The translations under genes were made by a program, and so were the position numbers. From NCBI GenBank assembly GCA_014728115.1, contig WJME01000255.1, forward strand, positions 1-64,000: a stretch of 64,000 bases of DNA. Direction: 5' to 3'. This DNA is from Candidatus Zhuqueibacterota bacterium. Lineage in GTDB: Bacteria; Zhuqueibacterota; Zhuqueibacteria; Residuimicrobiales; Oceaniaggregativiventaceae. Numbering within the stretch: the stretch's first letter is position 1; each line of letters opens with the position of its first letter. Below, piece after piece: positions 26,468 through 36,619 of the stretch. The notes beneath the pieces were generated by a model, which saw only the letters and a list, made by a program, of their open reading frames with translations, ran no database searches and was not told where the DNA came from.

Positions 26468-27334
26468 TTAGGTGTCTGTCAGGGATAAATCAAATGCCAA
26501 CCATTCATCCAGGGGTCGGATTTCACGTATAAAAAAGTGGAGCGATTCTATAGAATTTTTCAAAATTTCTCTTTCGGAAGCCAGGATTCCGGAAAGCAAA
26601 AGAGTGCCATTGTTTGCAAGGCGCTCTTTGAATAAGGGCAATAAGGTTAAAAGCACCTGCCGGTTGACATTGGCAAATATCATATCAAAGGGTCGGGGCC
26701 GTAGAGCGTTCAAGTGTCCGCAAAAAGAAAAAAAACGATCCTGTACAGAGTTTTTACGAGCATTGTTTACTGCTGTCAAAGCCGCAACCTCTTCAATATC
26801 AAAACCAATCGCGTAACTGGCTCCTAACTTGAGTGCAGCGATGCTCAAAATCCCAGTACCGGTACCCACATCCAATATGCGATCACCGGGTGTTATTCTT
26901 TCTTCGATGAATTGCATAACGAGCTGTGTGGTCGCGTGTGTCCCGGTTCCAAAAGCCATCTCCGGATCCAGGTCAATCACACAGGCCGGCACCTCTTTGG
27001 GCAGGGGCTCCCAGCTGGGACGTACGAGTATCTTTTGGGTGATACGAATGCAATGATAGTTTTGTTTCCACTCTGCATTCCAGTCACGGTCAACCACCCA
27101 CTCTTTGGAAATTCGGACGTGATGCGATTCGATCTGTAATTTTTCAGCCAAAAGATCGCGAAACTCTATATCAGACAAGGATAAGGCCTTTTCGGGAAAA
27201 TAAGCCCGAATGACTCCGGTCGCTTCTTCCACACCTGTACATCCCAGATCAAAGAGAACCAGAGATAAAAGGTCGATCCATTCGGCATCGAGCCGGATGT
27301 GAAAACATTGCCATTTACTCTCTATATTTTTCAT
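26468..27334 (-). CDS. prmA: Ribosomal protein L11 methyltransferase
   Basis: Class I SAM-dependent methyltransferase that trimethylates lysines and the N-terminus of ribosomal protein L11. It has 288 residues, normal for the family. The N-terminal substrate-recognition ferredoxin-like domain spans about 1-90. The PrmA hallmark D-P-E-M-A-F-G-T-G-T-H-A-T-T lies near residue 130, and the SAM site I-L-D-V-G-T-G-T-G-I-L about 35 residues later. The start at 27334 has AGGAG 8 bases upstream; an upstream in-frame ATG at 27388 adds residues foreign to the family. It is separated from sprA by that gene's terminator, and it leads the DUF4390-like gene. Confidence 0.94.
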   Translation of the reverse strand: MKNIESKWQCFHIRLDAEWIDLLSLVLFDLGCTGVEEATGVIRAYFPEKALSLSDIEFRDLLAEKLQIESHHVRISKEWVVDRDWNAEWKQNYHCIRITQKILVRPSWEPLPKEVPACVIDLDPEMAFGTGTHATTQLVMQFIEERITPGDRILDVGTGTGILSIAALKLGASYAIGFDIEEVAALTAVNNARKNSVQDRFFSFCGHLNALRPRPFDMIFANVNRQVLLTLLPLFKERLANNGTLLLSGILASEREILKNSIESLHFFIREIRPLDEWLAFDLSLTDT

Positions 27335-27415
27335 TCTGGTTCTCCTGCTTTCAGAAAGTAAAGTAATACAAGTTGGACAAATAAACAATATTTAGATCAC
27401 AATTTTTAAAAACTG

Positions 27416-27452
27416 TAAAAAAAAACTCTTTTTGCTCTAAAGCAAAAAGAGT
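27416..27452 (-). terminator. Rho-independent terminator of sprA
   Basis: A 12-bp perfect stem (27425-27436 with 27441-27452), tetraloop, and a run of eight T on the minus strand. It lies 42 bases after the sprA stop. Confidence 0.88.
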
Positions 27453-27493
27453 CTCAAAACCACAGCAACACAGACGATATAATTCGGGGTCCA

Positions 27494-30400
27494 TCAGCTC
27501 CCGCGAATGGATATATTTACATCGATCATAAATTCCTTATATGAAGAATCTCCGATCAACTTGTTATGGGTTTTTCCGATCTCAAAATGAGCTCCTCCTC
27601 TTACACGATCGCTAAAGCTGTAATTTACCTGGGGTCTCAGATACCATTTTGATGTTTCGGCTGTTATTTCATAATCGCCACCAGCCCGGCTTTTGAGTGT
27701 CTGTTGTTCACTCATGCTAAAAGTGAACTGAAAATCGATGCTGTTTTTCAGGCGCATCGTATTAAATGGCCAAATTGGAATACTGAAATCACTGGATTTG
27801 GAATAACTGGCTGTCACCTGAATGTCGTTATTGGTTTGTTTTGTGCCACCGACGCCAAAGCTTTCACTCAGAGAGGTTCGTTCAGAGATATTGTATCGCA
27901 TTTGCATCGAAATGCCGTTTTTCCACGACATGGTAAATCCGGCCAAAGGTCGAAACTGCGAGTCATAATCTTCTTTGGTAATAATTTCCTGGCCGTTTTC
28001 GACATTATATGTTTCGCTGTATTTACCGGTATAGCTGTGGTCGAGACTGATACGTTGGACATAATTATTGATGAACGGTAGCTTTTCAAGGCCTCCGATC
28101 CGCACCGACCAGTCCGGCAACGGAAAGGTTTCGTTTACCGTGGCATCGAAAAGATCGATCCAGGTACGTGAGCGCTGACCTGTTGTCTGCGTACTGCTGT
28201 TCATGCTGCTCATATTATCATGCTTTAACGTAATCCGAACATCCCGGCCCAGAGAAAAACCGGATGATGCGCTGATATTGGTATTGTCACTGCTCGAGTT
28301 TCGGTTAAAAGAAGCTGCGCCTACATCGACATCAGACTGTTTGAGTGTTACGCTGTCATGAAGCCCGAATTGAAATCCCCAATCCGGTATCCCGTCGATG
28401 CCATAGGCGGTCATATTCGAACGTTCATTATAGTTAATCGTAAGAGGTTCAAATATTTCAAACAGTTTGAAAAAGAGTCCCACACCGGATTTGGCATAAC
28501 CGAAAATCGATTTGCCGTCATCCTCTTGCTCACCGTCTTCGCCCTGTTCACCATCCTGACCATTGGTTTGGGGGTTACGACGGGGTGCAGGTCGTCGACC
28601 GCCACGGCTGCGGCCAGTGGGTGCGCCCGGTCTATAAATTGAATTCATCAGAGTTTTGAGATTGAAATTCCCTGAAACCTGAAAATTACGGGATTGTGTG
28701 GCACTTTCATTGGCCAGCTTTTGCTGGCGGTTATACCCATATTTGAATCCGGTCGTGTAGCTAAAGTTTGTTGTAAGCCAGGAAAAGAGTTTGGGACTGT
28801 ATTTGATACTAAAGTTCTGATCCACATCTGTCAGCAAGCCAAAGTTCAGATTCTTTAAATAGGCGATAACAGAATCACCAGGTACGTCACGCATATCATT
28901 GGTATACCCGCGTGAATAGTCCAGCGACAGGCTTTCAAAGATTTTTATATTCGTAGACATGTCGCGTGAGATATTGAATGAACTGTTGCTGGAAAAAATT
29001 TCGGTACCCCGCGTCAGGGTCTCCTGAGAACTCCGGGCTCCGGAAATGCCGGCACGCACCGATTGGGGTGAATAGTAAAGTTTCATATCCGACAGAATAC
29101 GCGCCATTCTGGATTCGCCCAGCCAGGCAAAAGGCCGCAAATAATTATCCCGGCTGAAATTGATTCCCCAATCGACTTTGCCGGATTCTTGAATATTATC
29201 GGCCCGTTTGGTGCGGGAATCGCGGTTAAAGCTCTGATTGCGGCTATAATTGGCGCGCAGAGAGGACAGGATGTGCTTGACAATAAAGTTCTGCGATCTG
29301 GAATTGACCGAAAACCCCACACTATATCCCTGCTTTTCGCGCACAGACTCGATTTTTCTTATCGTCGTATCCGGCAAGGCATCCGTTACCTCGACGTCTG
29401 TTCCCGGAATATATTTCGGAGTGGCCTCATTCCTGGCATAGTTGAAACTCACGGGAATGGAGACACCCAGCTTTGCAGGAAGAAACTTGTCCACTTGAAC
29501 CGTAGTATTGAAATTGCCACTGATCTGGTTATCTCCGTCACCGAACCGGGTCGACACATTGTGAAAATCCGCATCCATTTTATTCATTTCGCCATTGAAC
29601 CGTATGAGATCGGCCCAGGTTACATCCAACCGGGCGCGCATCGCAATGCCTTTGTCTTTTTTCACATTGGACAATCGAAGTTCATTGATCCACACTTGTC
29701 CGGTAAATGGCCCTGTGGTTTCTGCTGGCATGCCCAGTTCCGAATGATGCATATTTTTTACCCCGGCGACGAGTGTGCGAACATTTCGCAGCGCGGGTCT
29801 GCCTTTGACAATCAAACGGGTGCGATCATCCAGATGTTTGACATGGATGTATTCTGTTTTTGCCGAATCTGTCCAAACCTGATATTCCGGCAGTTCCTTT
29901 ATGGTAGAGAGCTCGGTCAGATCGATCTCGATATTATTTCCGATCCATCCTTCATGGATACGCTTGCGAACTTCATAATAGTTTTCTTTGTCAGCACCAA
30001 ACCGCAAAAAGAATTCTACCCGGCTCGAATCGAGTGACATGTGCTGTCCAAACATGTCATGACCATAGACAAACATTTTCATGGTGCGGTAATTGATATA
30101 ATCTTGTGGATCATAAAAGGTTTTTTGCAGGATGCCGCTTTCGCCAGGCAAGAGATTCTCGACATCCAAAACCAATGCCTGCTCTTTATAAATCACCTGG
30201 GTCACGCGATCTCTCTCACCGCTCACACCCGGAGGCCCGACATAATCAGGATTATCATGTGTATTCACCACGGTAGCAGTAACTTTGGGTTCCTGATCCA
30301 GACCAAAGTTTTCAGGATCATCATAATCTGAGGTCCCCATCTCTTTCCATTCACTTCCCACCAGTTTGATTTCAGCGATCTGGACGACATGTTCGCCTGA

Positions 30401-33400
30401 TTCTTCAAATCCATCAAACCAGATACGGATATATTCCACCAGAGACATATCAGGGGTACCCACTGTGCTCAGGGTAGGCTCTAATGCATCCAGCGGAATA
30501 CGATATTGACGCCACCCTTTATCCAGTTCATCAGGCAGGCCTTTTCCGCCGACCATATATTTCTCGGCGTCTTCCGAATCCCGTCGCAGAGAAAACTGAT
30601 AGGAAAAATAATCGTTGCGAAAGTCCACGTCACTGTTTCCATTCATATCCTCCGAATCCGGCCGGCGACCGCCAGGATCGTTTTCATTTCCCTCAGTCCC
30701 ATTGTTGCGGGTATAATCGATATCGATCTTGTTGCCAATATCGTATTTCCAGTCATCCCAGCTCGTGGGTTCACCGTAATCCTGTACCCCATTGTTATTG
30801 AGATCCCAAAAATCAGTGGGATCCCGACCCGGCATGCCGTCAAGACCGATATCCTCGCCATCATCGAGCAGGTCGTTACGATAGCTGTTTCTCAACTCAT
30901 CTTCAGTGTCGAATCTTTGGTTGGGAATGATATCTTCGGAAATCTGACCGATATCGATGTGCATGGTACCATCATAGGCTCGGATCCAGACTTCAAGGAA
31001 TTTCGCCTCTGTCTGATTGCGATATCCTGGCGACAGAGCCATCTGTATCCCATTCCATGAATCCTTGATATCGGCAATCGAATCTGCCGGAGTGATGTGC
31101 AGTTTAAGCGTATTCACGGTTTGAGCCACATTGGCATTCACATCCCGGGTAGGCCAGATCTCTTTGATCAGAGTGGGATTGTATGGATTATAGTAATACA
31201 TCCGGGCCCGGGCAGAAAGATCCGGATTGTTATAATCGAATTTGCCATGCGGTGGTGAGGCGTAATTCCAGCTCTGCTTTGAAATGTTTATTGGTGTCTC
31301 GCGTTTGGCGGTTTCAAAATCATCGATATAGGCCACACCATCGTTATCGTCAGTATCCGGATTGTTTCTGGTGTTGGGATTGGGAATAATTTGCGCGATC
31401 TCGCCTTCGAAATTAATAGAAGACGGCGTACGTGTATCCACGAACGGCAAGAAATTGGCAAACCGGGTCAAAAAGAACGGTTTGAATGACAGACTGGTGT
31501 TGACATCCCAGATAATGTTACGCATGGGACCCTTGCCCACACGGATCTTTTGATCCAGGGTGCGCTCGTTGAGATACATCATAGTCGCACCGATAAAGCT
31601 GTCATCCCACAGGTCGTATTCGGCACGGGCTCCCATGACCGTCTTTTTATCGATCTGAAAAAGCTGATTGCTCTCATATGAAATATCGAGATTGGCATTG
31701 GCAGCTGTCGCCTGTTCGTTCAGTAATCTCAGGGTACCGGTAAAATAATCGATCGTATAATCCGAACCCCGCTGCAAACGCCGGCCATTGAGCAAGACCT
31801 CTTCAGAGTTTTCTATGATATTCATACCCAGACGATATTCTGCACTGCGGGTCTGAGATTTTACTTCCAGATAAAATTTGGATTCGGCATTGATCACACT
31901 TTGCACAGTGGTGTCATAAATGGCCGCAGCCCGCTTGTCATCAGGGTACGTGGGGTCATCGGGGTCAAAGGGTCTCAGATTGGGAAAGTAAATTTCCCCC
32001 AGAGCCAGATTGATGATATTGGGATTGTTGTCGATAATGTTATCCGGTTGGGGATCCCCACTCTCATTGACCTGATCCAGTCCGAACAACTGCAGATAGG
32101 TCATTTTTTCACCGTCAACCACAATGGTTTCCTGGGGATCACCAGAAGGGGGTTTGTAGAACAAACGGATTTCCAGACCATCTTTGGGGATATTGCGCGA
32201 ACCGAGATAGTAGACATTCTTCCATTCGAGATCCCAGGTCAAATCCGACGGTCGGGGATTTTGGGGTTTGAGCATACGCAACTGTACCACATCATCCACG
32301 GTGGGATCGAAATCGATCTGGCCCCGAACCCGGCCGCTCTTGTCTCTAAAGGCAACGGCCAGGACCTCTCCGTCGCCGAGAGGCATGTTCATGCGGATAA
32401 AGCCGACCTGTTTGTCGACGTAATATTCGTCTTTTTCCAGGCGCAAAAAGTAACCGCGATAGTTTTCACTGGTGGCACGGGAGGTATCATATTCGGTGAT
32501 CACCTGCCGGTCCTGATCTTCAGGGGTTGTCATCCAGGCCCAACCGCGCACGGCTTCGGCATAGGCCTGTTGGTAACGGGCTTCGGATTTATAGACCTCG
32601 ATCTCGACGATTTCATGGGTGCCATCCACCAGGACTTCACCGTCTTCGTTCAGGCGATAATTTTCCTGATAAAGATCATCCAGAAAATAATAAACACCGG
32701 TGCGATACTGATAATCTTCGATGGTATTGGCTTCCTCGCTGGCTCCCCCGGACAGGCTCATTTTCTTTTTTTCGCCTTTTTCCTGGCTGGCCACAGCCGT
32801 GAATTTCAAACGCCCGATCTGAGCGGCCATCTTGATGCCGAACAATCCGCTGCTTCCGCCACCGGTTTGTACGAACCGGGTACCGGGCAAGGCCAGAGAA
32901 ATATTTCCGGCTTCAATGGATTGAATGATCTCGTCTTCATAGCCCTCGTATTTGAGCATGATATTGTTTTCAAAATCAAATGCACGTTCCGAGTCCTGAT
33001 CGATGCCGATGGTCACTTTATCGCCGATATGGCCCTGGACCTTGAATCGCTGCGTCTGCTCCATCTTGAAATTGTAATCCGAGCCACGGTTGATCGCGGT
33101 CTTGACCTCACTGCGCTTTTCATGCCGAAATCCGCCCTTGATATTGATTTCACCGGTCACATCCAGGCCCACCGTACCGCTACCGAAAATCTGCTGGAAC
33201 GCCTTGCTCTTGATTTCCACAGGGATATCGATGCGCAAGCCCCCCCGCCCTCTGGAGCCATAGCGGGATCGCTCGCCCAGATTTGAAAAAACAGTACGTT
33301 TCCACTGGTCTTGCAGATTTTGCCGGCGGCGTTGCTGGATATAGTTATCCAGCGTCATATAGGTAGGCAGCCGGAAATGATGATCACCGATTTTTTCCAC

Positions 33401-33676
33401 AAACTCTATATTTTGACCCGTGGAATCGAGACTGACATCGCGCTTGTAATTGCTGATGCGAACTTTAACATACTGGGAACGCAGTCCATCTTTATGCAAA
33501 CCCAAAAACGGGTCCTCATCAGATAGAGGAACGCGAGGATCCTGCGGGCCGGGTACACGCATGCCAATGGCAGAGGCCGCAGAGACTTCCTGCGCGGACG
33601 TGGGACATAACTGCCCCATAGCCAGGACATAGAGAATCCCGACAAGACTGATTGTATAAATTTTGAATCGAATCAT
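27494..33676 (-). CDS. sprA: Type IX secretion translocon protein SprA
   Basis: SprA (Sov in P. gingivalis) is the giant outer-membrane barrel through which T9SS cargo crosses the outer membrane. This copy has 2060 residues, slightly short of the 2300-2500 usual in Bacteroidota. A signal peptide (1-29) is followed by the N-terminal region with R-Y-G-S-R-G-R-G-G-L-R-I-D-I-P, then G-T-V-G-L-D-V-T-G-E-I-N-I-K-G-G. A long series of strands contains acidic calcium-type loops, such as D-T-D-D-N-D-G-V near residue 780 and D-L-N-N-N-G-V-Q-D-Y-G near residue 950. A low-complexity insert rich in R/G/E/D lies at about 1685-1715. No clear ribosome site precedes the ATG. It is divergent from lptF over 381 bases. 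Confidence 0.92.
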   Translation of the reverse strand: MIRFKIYTISLVGILYVLAMGQLCPTSAQEVSAASAIGMRVPGPQDPRVPLSDEDPFLGLHKDGLRSQYVKVRISNYKRDVSLDSTGQNIEFVEKIGDHHFRLPTYMTLDNYIQQRRRQNLQDQWKRTVFSNLGERSRYGSRGRGGLRIDIPVEIKSKAFQQIFGSGTVGLDVTGEINIKGGFRHEKRSEVKTAINRGSDYNFKMEQTQRFKVQGHIGDKVTIGIDQDSERAFDFENNIMLKYEGYEDEIIQSIEAGNISLALPGTRFVQTGGGSSGLFGIKMAAQIGRLKFTAVASQEKGEKKKMSLSGGASEEANTIEDYQYRTGVYYFLDDLYQENYRLNEDGEVLVDGTHEIVEIEVYKSEARYQQAYAEAVRGWAWMTTPEDQDRQVITEYDTSRATSENYRGYFLRLEKDEYYVDKQVGFIRMNMPLGDGEVLAVAFRDKSGRVRGQIDFDPTVDDVVQLRMLKPQNPRPSDLTWDLEWKNVYYLGSRNIPKDGLEIRLFYKPPSGDPQETIVVDGEKMTYLQLFGLDQVNESGDPQPDNIIDNNPNIINLALGEIYFPNLRPFDPDDPTYPDDKRAAAIYDTTVQSVINAESKFYLEVKSQTRSAEYRLGMNIIENSEEVLLNGRRLQRGSDYTIDYFTGTLRLLNEQATAANANLDISYESNQLFQIDKKTVMGARAEYDLWDDSFIGATMMYLNERTLDQKIRVGKGPMRNIIWDVNTSLSFKPFFLTRFANFLPFVDTRTPSSINFEGEIAQIIPNPNTRNNPDTDDNDGVAYIDDFETAKRETPINISKQSWNYASPPHGKFDYNNPDLSARARMYYYNPYNPTLIKEIWPTRDVNANVAQTVNTLKLHITPADSIADIKDSWNGIQMALSPGYRNQTEAKFLEVWIRAYDGTMHIDIGQISEDIIPNQRFDTEDELRNSYRNDLLDDGEDIGLDGMPGRDPTDFWDLNNNGVQDYGEPTSWDDWKYDIGNKIDIDYTRNNGTEGNENDPGGRRPDSEDMNGNSDVDFRNDYFSYQFSLRRDSEDAEKYMVGGKGLPDELDKGWRQYRIPLDALEPTLSTVGTPDMSLVEYIRIWFDGFEESGEHVVQIAEIKLVGSEWKEMGTSDYDDPENFGLDQEPKVTATVVNTHDNPDYVGPPGVSGERDRVTQVIYKEQALVLDVENLLPGESGILQKTFYDPQDYINYRTMKMFVYGHDMFGQHMSLDSSRVEFFLRFGADKENYYEVRKRIHEGWIGNNIEIDLTELSTIKELPEYQVWTDSAKTEYIHVKHLDDRTRLIVKGRPALRNVRTLVAGVKNMHHSELGMPAETTGPFTGQVWINELRLSNVKKDKGIAMRARLDVTWADLIRFNGEMNKMDADFHNVSTRFGDGDNQISGNFNTTVQVDKFLPAKLGVSIPVSFNYARNEATPKYIPGTDVEVTDALPDTTIRKIESVREKQGYSVGFSVNSRSQNFIVKHILSSLRANYSRNQSFNRDSRTKRADNIQESGKVDWGINFSRDNYLRPFAWLGESRMARILSDMKLYYSPQSVRAGISGARSSQETLTRGTEIFSSNSSFNISRDMSTNIKIFESLSLDYSRGYTNDMRDVPGDSVIAYLKNLNFGLLTDVDQNFSIKYSPKLFSWLTTNFSYTTGFKYGYNRQQKLANESATQSRNFQVSGNFNLKTLMNSIYRPGAPTGRSRGGRRPAPRRNPQTNGQDGEQGEDGEQEDDGKSIFGYAKSGVGLFFKLFEIFEPLTINYNERSNMTAYGIDGIPDWGFQFGLHDSVTLKQSDVDVGAASFNRNSSSDNTNISASSGFSLGRDVRITLKHDNMSSMNSSTQTTGQRSRTWIDLFDATVNETFPLPDWSVRIGGLEKLPFINNYVQRISLDHSYTGKYSETYNVENGQEIITKEDYDSQFRPLAGFTMSWKNGISMQMRYNISERTSLSESFGVGGTKQTNNDIQVTASYSKSSDFSIPIWPFNTMRLKNSIDFQFTFSMSEQQTLKSRAGGDYEITAETSKWYLRPQVNYSFSDRVRGGAHFEIGKTHNKLIGDSSYKEFMIDVNISIRGS

Positions 33677-34057
33677 GAGAGTTTAGGAGCGCCTTGTAAA
33701 AGGTAATGTTTACATGCTCTGATCACGTAAACTCGCCATTCTTAGACTTTTGTTTTCTCTACAGTTGAATAAATCAATCAGTAACCAAGTCTTATAGGCC
33801 TCTCCTATAATTTGGGGAATTTCGGGGTTTTGTTACGGTTGCCAATGTAACCAACTCGGCAAACAATTTCAATACAAAAATTCGATATTTGTTAAAAAGT
33901 TACAAATTTCAGGCCACAAGGAACCTTTCATGATGAAAATCATTGACTCTTTACATGTTGGAGTTAAAGCCAGAAATCATTATTTTATACTCTGAAAAAT
34001 AATAAAGTTCCCGTATTTTTCTTATAAAAGAAAAATTCGCTAAAAACGGAAGAAATT
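33677..34057. promoter_or_regulatory. Divergent regulatory region between sprA and lptF
   Basis: A 381-base A+T-rich gap with no ORF. It holds an inverted repeat TTATAGG-cctct-CCTATAA at 33792-33810, a possible operator near the sprA side. A candidate lptF promoter, TTAAAG (33964-33969), 16 bases, TATACT (33986-33991), lies about 66 bases before the GTG start. Both were found by eye. Confidence 0.4.
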
Positions 34058-35488
34058 GTGATTAAGAATTCAAAACCTAAAAGAGAGGGTCAAAGTACCT
34101 GGATCTTGTGGAAATACCTTTTAAGGGAACATGCCGGTCCTTTTATGTTTGCACTCTCGGTCATCACGCTCATATTCTTGCTGAATCTCGTTTTTCGCGA
34201 ATTGGGACGATTTCTTTCCCGTGGCCTCGGTTTTCAGGTGATAGTTGAATTCTTTTTTCTCAATATCGCCTGGATGATCGCACTGGCCGTACCCATGGCC
34301 GTACTGGTGGCTACTGTCATGGCCTTTGGCCGACTGTCCGGAGACAATGAAATCGTTGCGCTCAAATCCAATGGCATCAGTATTCTGCAGCTGCTTTTTC
34401 CTATCCTTGTGGTGGCAGGAGTGCTGGCTGTCGGCCTGGTACAGTTTAACAATGCCGTTCTCCCCGAATTCAACCATCGGCTCAAAATTCTGGCCTCCGA
34501 TATCGCACGAACACGCCCCACCCTGAGCCTCGAGCCCGGCGTGTTTTTTCGCGATCTCCCACATTATTCCCTGATGGTCAAAGAGATCGAGGAACATCCC
34601 GACACCTCTTTTGTGAAATCGGTTTTTATCGAAGACAGCTCGGATCCCGATCGCGTCACTACCATTGTAGCGGATAGCGGCAAGGTCTATTTCGATTATG
34701 GTAACGGGCAACTCGTGTTTATGCTCCATGATGGTGAATTTCACGAACTCGATCTTTTGGATATGCAAAATTATCGTATCCTCACATTTCCCAAACAACG
34801 CATCACCATCGATGTTCCTGACGCGCGCCTGCAACGCAGCCGTTCAGCTCATCGCGGTGACAGAGAAAAAAGCGCAGACATGCTTTTGGCTGACATTGAG
34901 GAAAACAAGGATGAAATCCGGAAACAAAATCAACGGGTGGAATATCTGTTTTCCTTACACGTGGAAAAATATATGCCTCTGAATTATACCCCTGCCGGGC
35001 AGGCCAGCGACACCACTCTGGTACCGGAAATCGAGAAATACAAAATTTACAATCCCAATATTCATCGGGCTCTGGCCGACCATCTCAAACTGGCACAAGA
35101 CCTTCAGGCGAAAACCGAACTGATCAATACGCTTGAACGGGAAAACAGCAAGCTCATGGTAGAAGTTCACAAAAAATACTCCATTCCGGTTGCCTGTATC
35201 ATCTTTGTGCTCATCGGCGCTCCACTGGGCATCATGACCCGGAGAGGCAATATGGCCATGGCAGCGGGAATCAGCTTTGTCTTTTTCCTTATCTTTTGGG
35301 CTTCGCTTATGGGCGGTGAAAAACTGGCGGACAAACAGATCGTGAGCCCGTGTATCGCCATGTGGTTTGCCGATCTCCTGGTGGGAATCGGAGGATTAAT
35401 TCTGGTGATGCACTCTATACGCGAAAGTACATTCATTCGTTGGGATGCATTGGGACAATGGCTAAGAAAAAGACTGGCACGCTCATGA
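34058..35488 (+). CDS. lptF: LptF-type lipopolysaccharide export permease
   Basis: YjgP/YjgQ-family transmembrane subunit of the Lpt ABC exporter that extracts lipopolysaccharide from the inner membrane. The 476 residues have three N-terminal membrane segments (about residues 30-125), a periplasmic beta-jellyroll (about 150-270), a charged helical insert (about 270-365), and three C-terminal segments beginning near residue 375. P-L-G-I-M-T-R-R-G-N is the conserved cytoplasmic loop. The start is GTG at 34058 with GGAAG upstream. It overlaps lptG as ATGA. LptB is not in this window. Confidence 0.85.
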   Translation: MIKNSKPKREGQSTWILWKYLLREHAGPFMFALSVITLIFLLNLVFRELGRFLSRGLGFQVIVEFFFLNIAWMIALAVPMAVLVATVMAFGRLSGDNEIVALKSNGISILQLLFPILVVAGVLAVGLVQFNNAVLPEFNHRLKILASDIARTRPTLSLEPGVFFRDLPHYSLMVKEIEEHPDTSFVKSVFIEDSSDPDRVTTIVADSGKVYFDYGNGQLVFMLHDGEFHELDLLDMQNYRILTFPKQRITIDVPDARLQRSRSAHRGDREKSADMLLADIEENKDEIRKQNQRVEYLFSLHVEKYMPLNYTPAGQASDTTLVPEIEKYKIYNPNIHRALADHLKLAQDLQAKTELINTLERENSKLMVEVHKKYSIPVACIIFVLIGAPLGIMTRRGNMAMAAGISFVFFLIFWASLMGGEKLADKQIVSPCIAMWFADLLVGIGGLILVMHSIRESTFIRWDALGQWLRKRLARS

Positions 35489-36564
35489 CTTTATTGGATC
35501 GTTACATTTCCAAACAATTTCTGTTCATACTCTTTTTCGCATTGATCGCCTTTACCACGGTTTTTATCATCGTGGACCTGATCGAAAACCTGGATGACCT
35601 GATCAGCCAGCAGGTGCCACTCGGCGTGGCCATAGAACTCTATCTCTATTCCTTGCCGTTTATGGTCATTCTGATTCTGCCGGTGGCCATGCTCCTGGCC
35701 AGCCTGTTCAGTGTCGGCAATATGTCCCGACACAATGAAATCGTAGCCATGAAATCCGCCGGTATCAGTTTGTATCGTATTTTGCTGCCCTTGTTCGTTA
35801 TCGGCTTTTTGATGAGCCTGGTCGCTCTGGCCTTTGGCGAGTATGTGGTGCCCCCGGCCAGCGAACGGTATGCCTATCTGAACGACCAATATCTTGAAAA
35901 ACACCGTGAAGCGTGGCGCAAGCGCATCGATCAACCTTTTGTACGCGATCATCAGAATCGCCTGGTCAGCATGCGCTATTTCAATACTGCCCGCAATATC
36001 GGCTATTTTGTCTCGATCCGAAAATTCAAAGACCAAACCTTGCTCTTTCGTATCGACAGCCGCAAGATCACCTGGCAGGACAGCACCTGGGTTTTGGATC
36101 AGGGGTATATTCGCAATTTCGACGATGGCAATGAAACCGCCACTGCGTTTACGAATTATAAACTCGACAACACCAATCTCGTACCGGAAGACTTTGCACG
36201 GTTTCTCAAGGAACCGGAACAAATGTCCTATAAAGAGCTGAGCCTGTTCATCAAAGAGGTCGAGCGCAACGGCAGCAAGCCCGACCGATGGCTGGTGGAT
36301 CTCTATTTAAAAATCGCCATTCCGTTTGCCAATCTGATCATCGTGCTCTTTGGCGCTCCCCTTTCATCACCCAAACGACGAGGAAGCACAGCCACCGGCT
36401 TTGGCATCAGCCTGGCGATCTGTTTTATCTATTTCGGCATTGTCAAAACCGCCCAGGCCATGGGCCAGGCCGGCACCCTCGACCCCCTCTTTGCCGCCTG
36501 GATCGCCAACATTCTCTTTGGCATCGCCGGCGTGATTGTGCTGGTCAAAGCCACACGGACATAA
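35485..36564 (+). CDS. lptG: LptG-type lipopolysaccharide export permease
   Basis: Second YjgP/YjgQ permease, 359 residues. The classic start M-T-L-L-D-R-Y-I-S-K-Q-F is followed by three membrane helices, the R-H-N-E-I-V-A-M-K-S-A-G-I-S coupling motif (about residues 84-97) that touches LptB, a periplasmic domain, and three terminal helices with P-L-S-S-P-K-R-R-G-S. The ATG at 35485 overlaps the lptF stop and gives the family N-terminus; an in-frame ATG at 35458 is less likely. LptF and LptG would form the heterodimer that hands lipopolysaccharide to LptC/A. PorU in T9SS can anchor cargo on such lipopolysaccharide, which makes the nearby position of interest. Confidence 0.88.
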   Translation: MTLLDRYISKQFLFILFFALIAFTTVFIIVDLIENLDDLISQQVPLGVAIELYLYSLPFMVILILPVAMLLASLFSVGNMSRHNEIVAMKSAGISLYRILLPLFVIGFLMSLVALAFGEYVVPPASERYAYLNDQYLEKHREAWRKRIDQPFVRDHQNRLVSMRYFNTARNIGYFVSIRKFKDQTLLFRIDSRKITWQDSTWVLDQGYIRNFDDGNETATAFTNYKLDNTNLVPEDFARFLKEPEQMSYKELSLFIKEVERNGSKPDRWLVDLYLKIAIPFANLIIVLFGAPLSSPKRRGSTATGFGISLAICFIYFGIVKTAQAMGQAGTLDPLFAAWIANILFGIAGVIVLVKATRT

Positions 36565-36565
36565 A

Positions 36566-36598
36566 AAAAGGCACGTGCCGAGCCGTCACGTGCCTTTA
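36566..36598. terminator. Bidirectional terminator between lptG and a PorV-like gene
   Basis: An 11-bp perfect stem AAAGGCACGTG / CACGTGCCTTT with a 9-base loop has A-rich sequence before it and T/A-rich sequence after it. It can stop both convergent transcripts. Confidence 0.8.
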
Positions 36599-36619
36599 TA
36601 AAGAATCTGCAGAATCGAA

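Noticed and set aside
31901-33286. 461-codon plus-strand ORF opposite sprA
   Set aside because: It lies wholly antisense to a strongly supported T9SS gene, has no signal or family motif, and its composition is explained by the complement of sprA codons.
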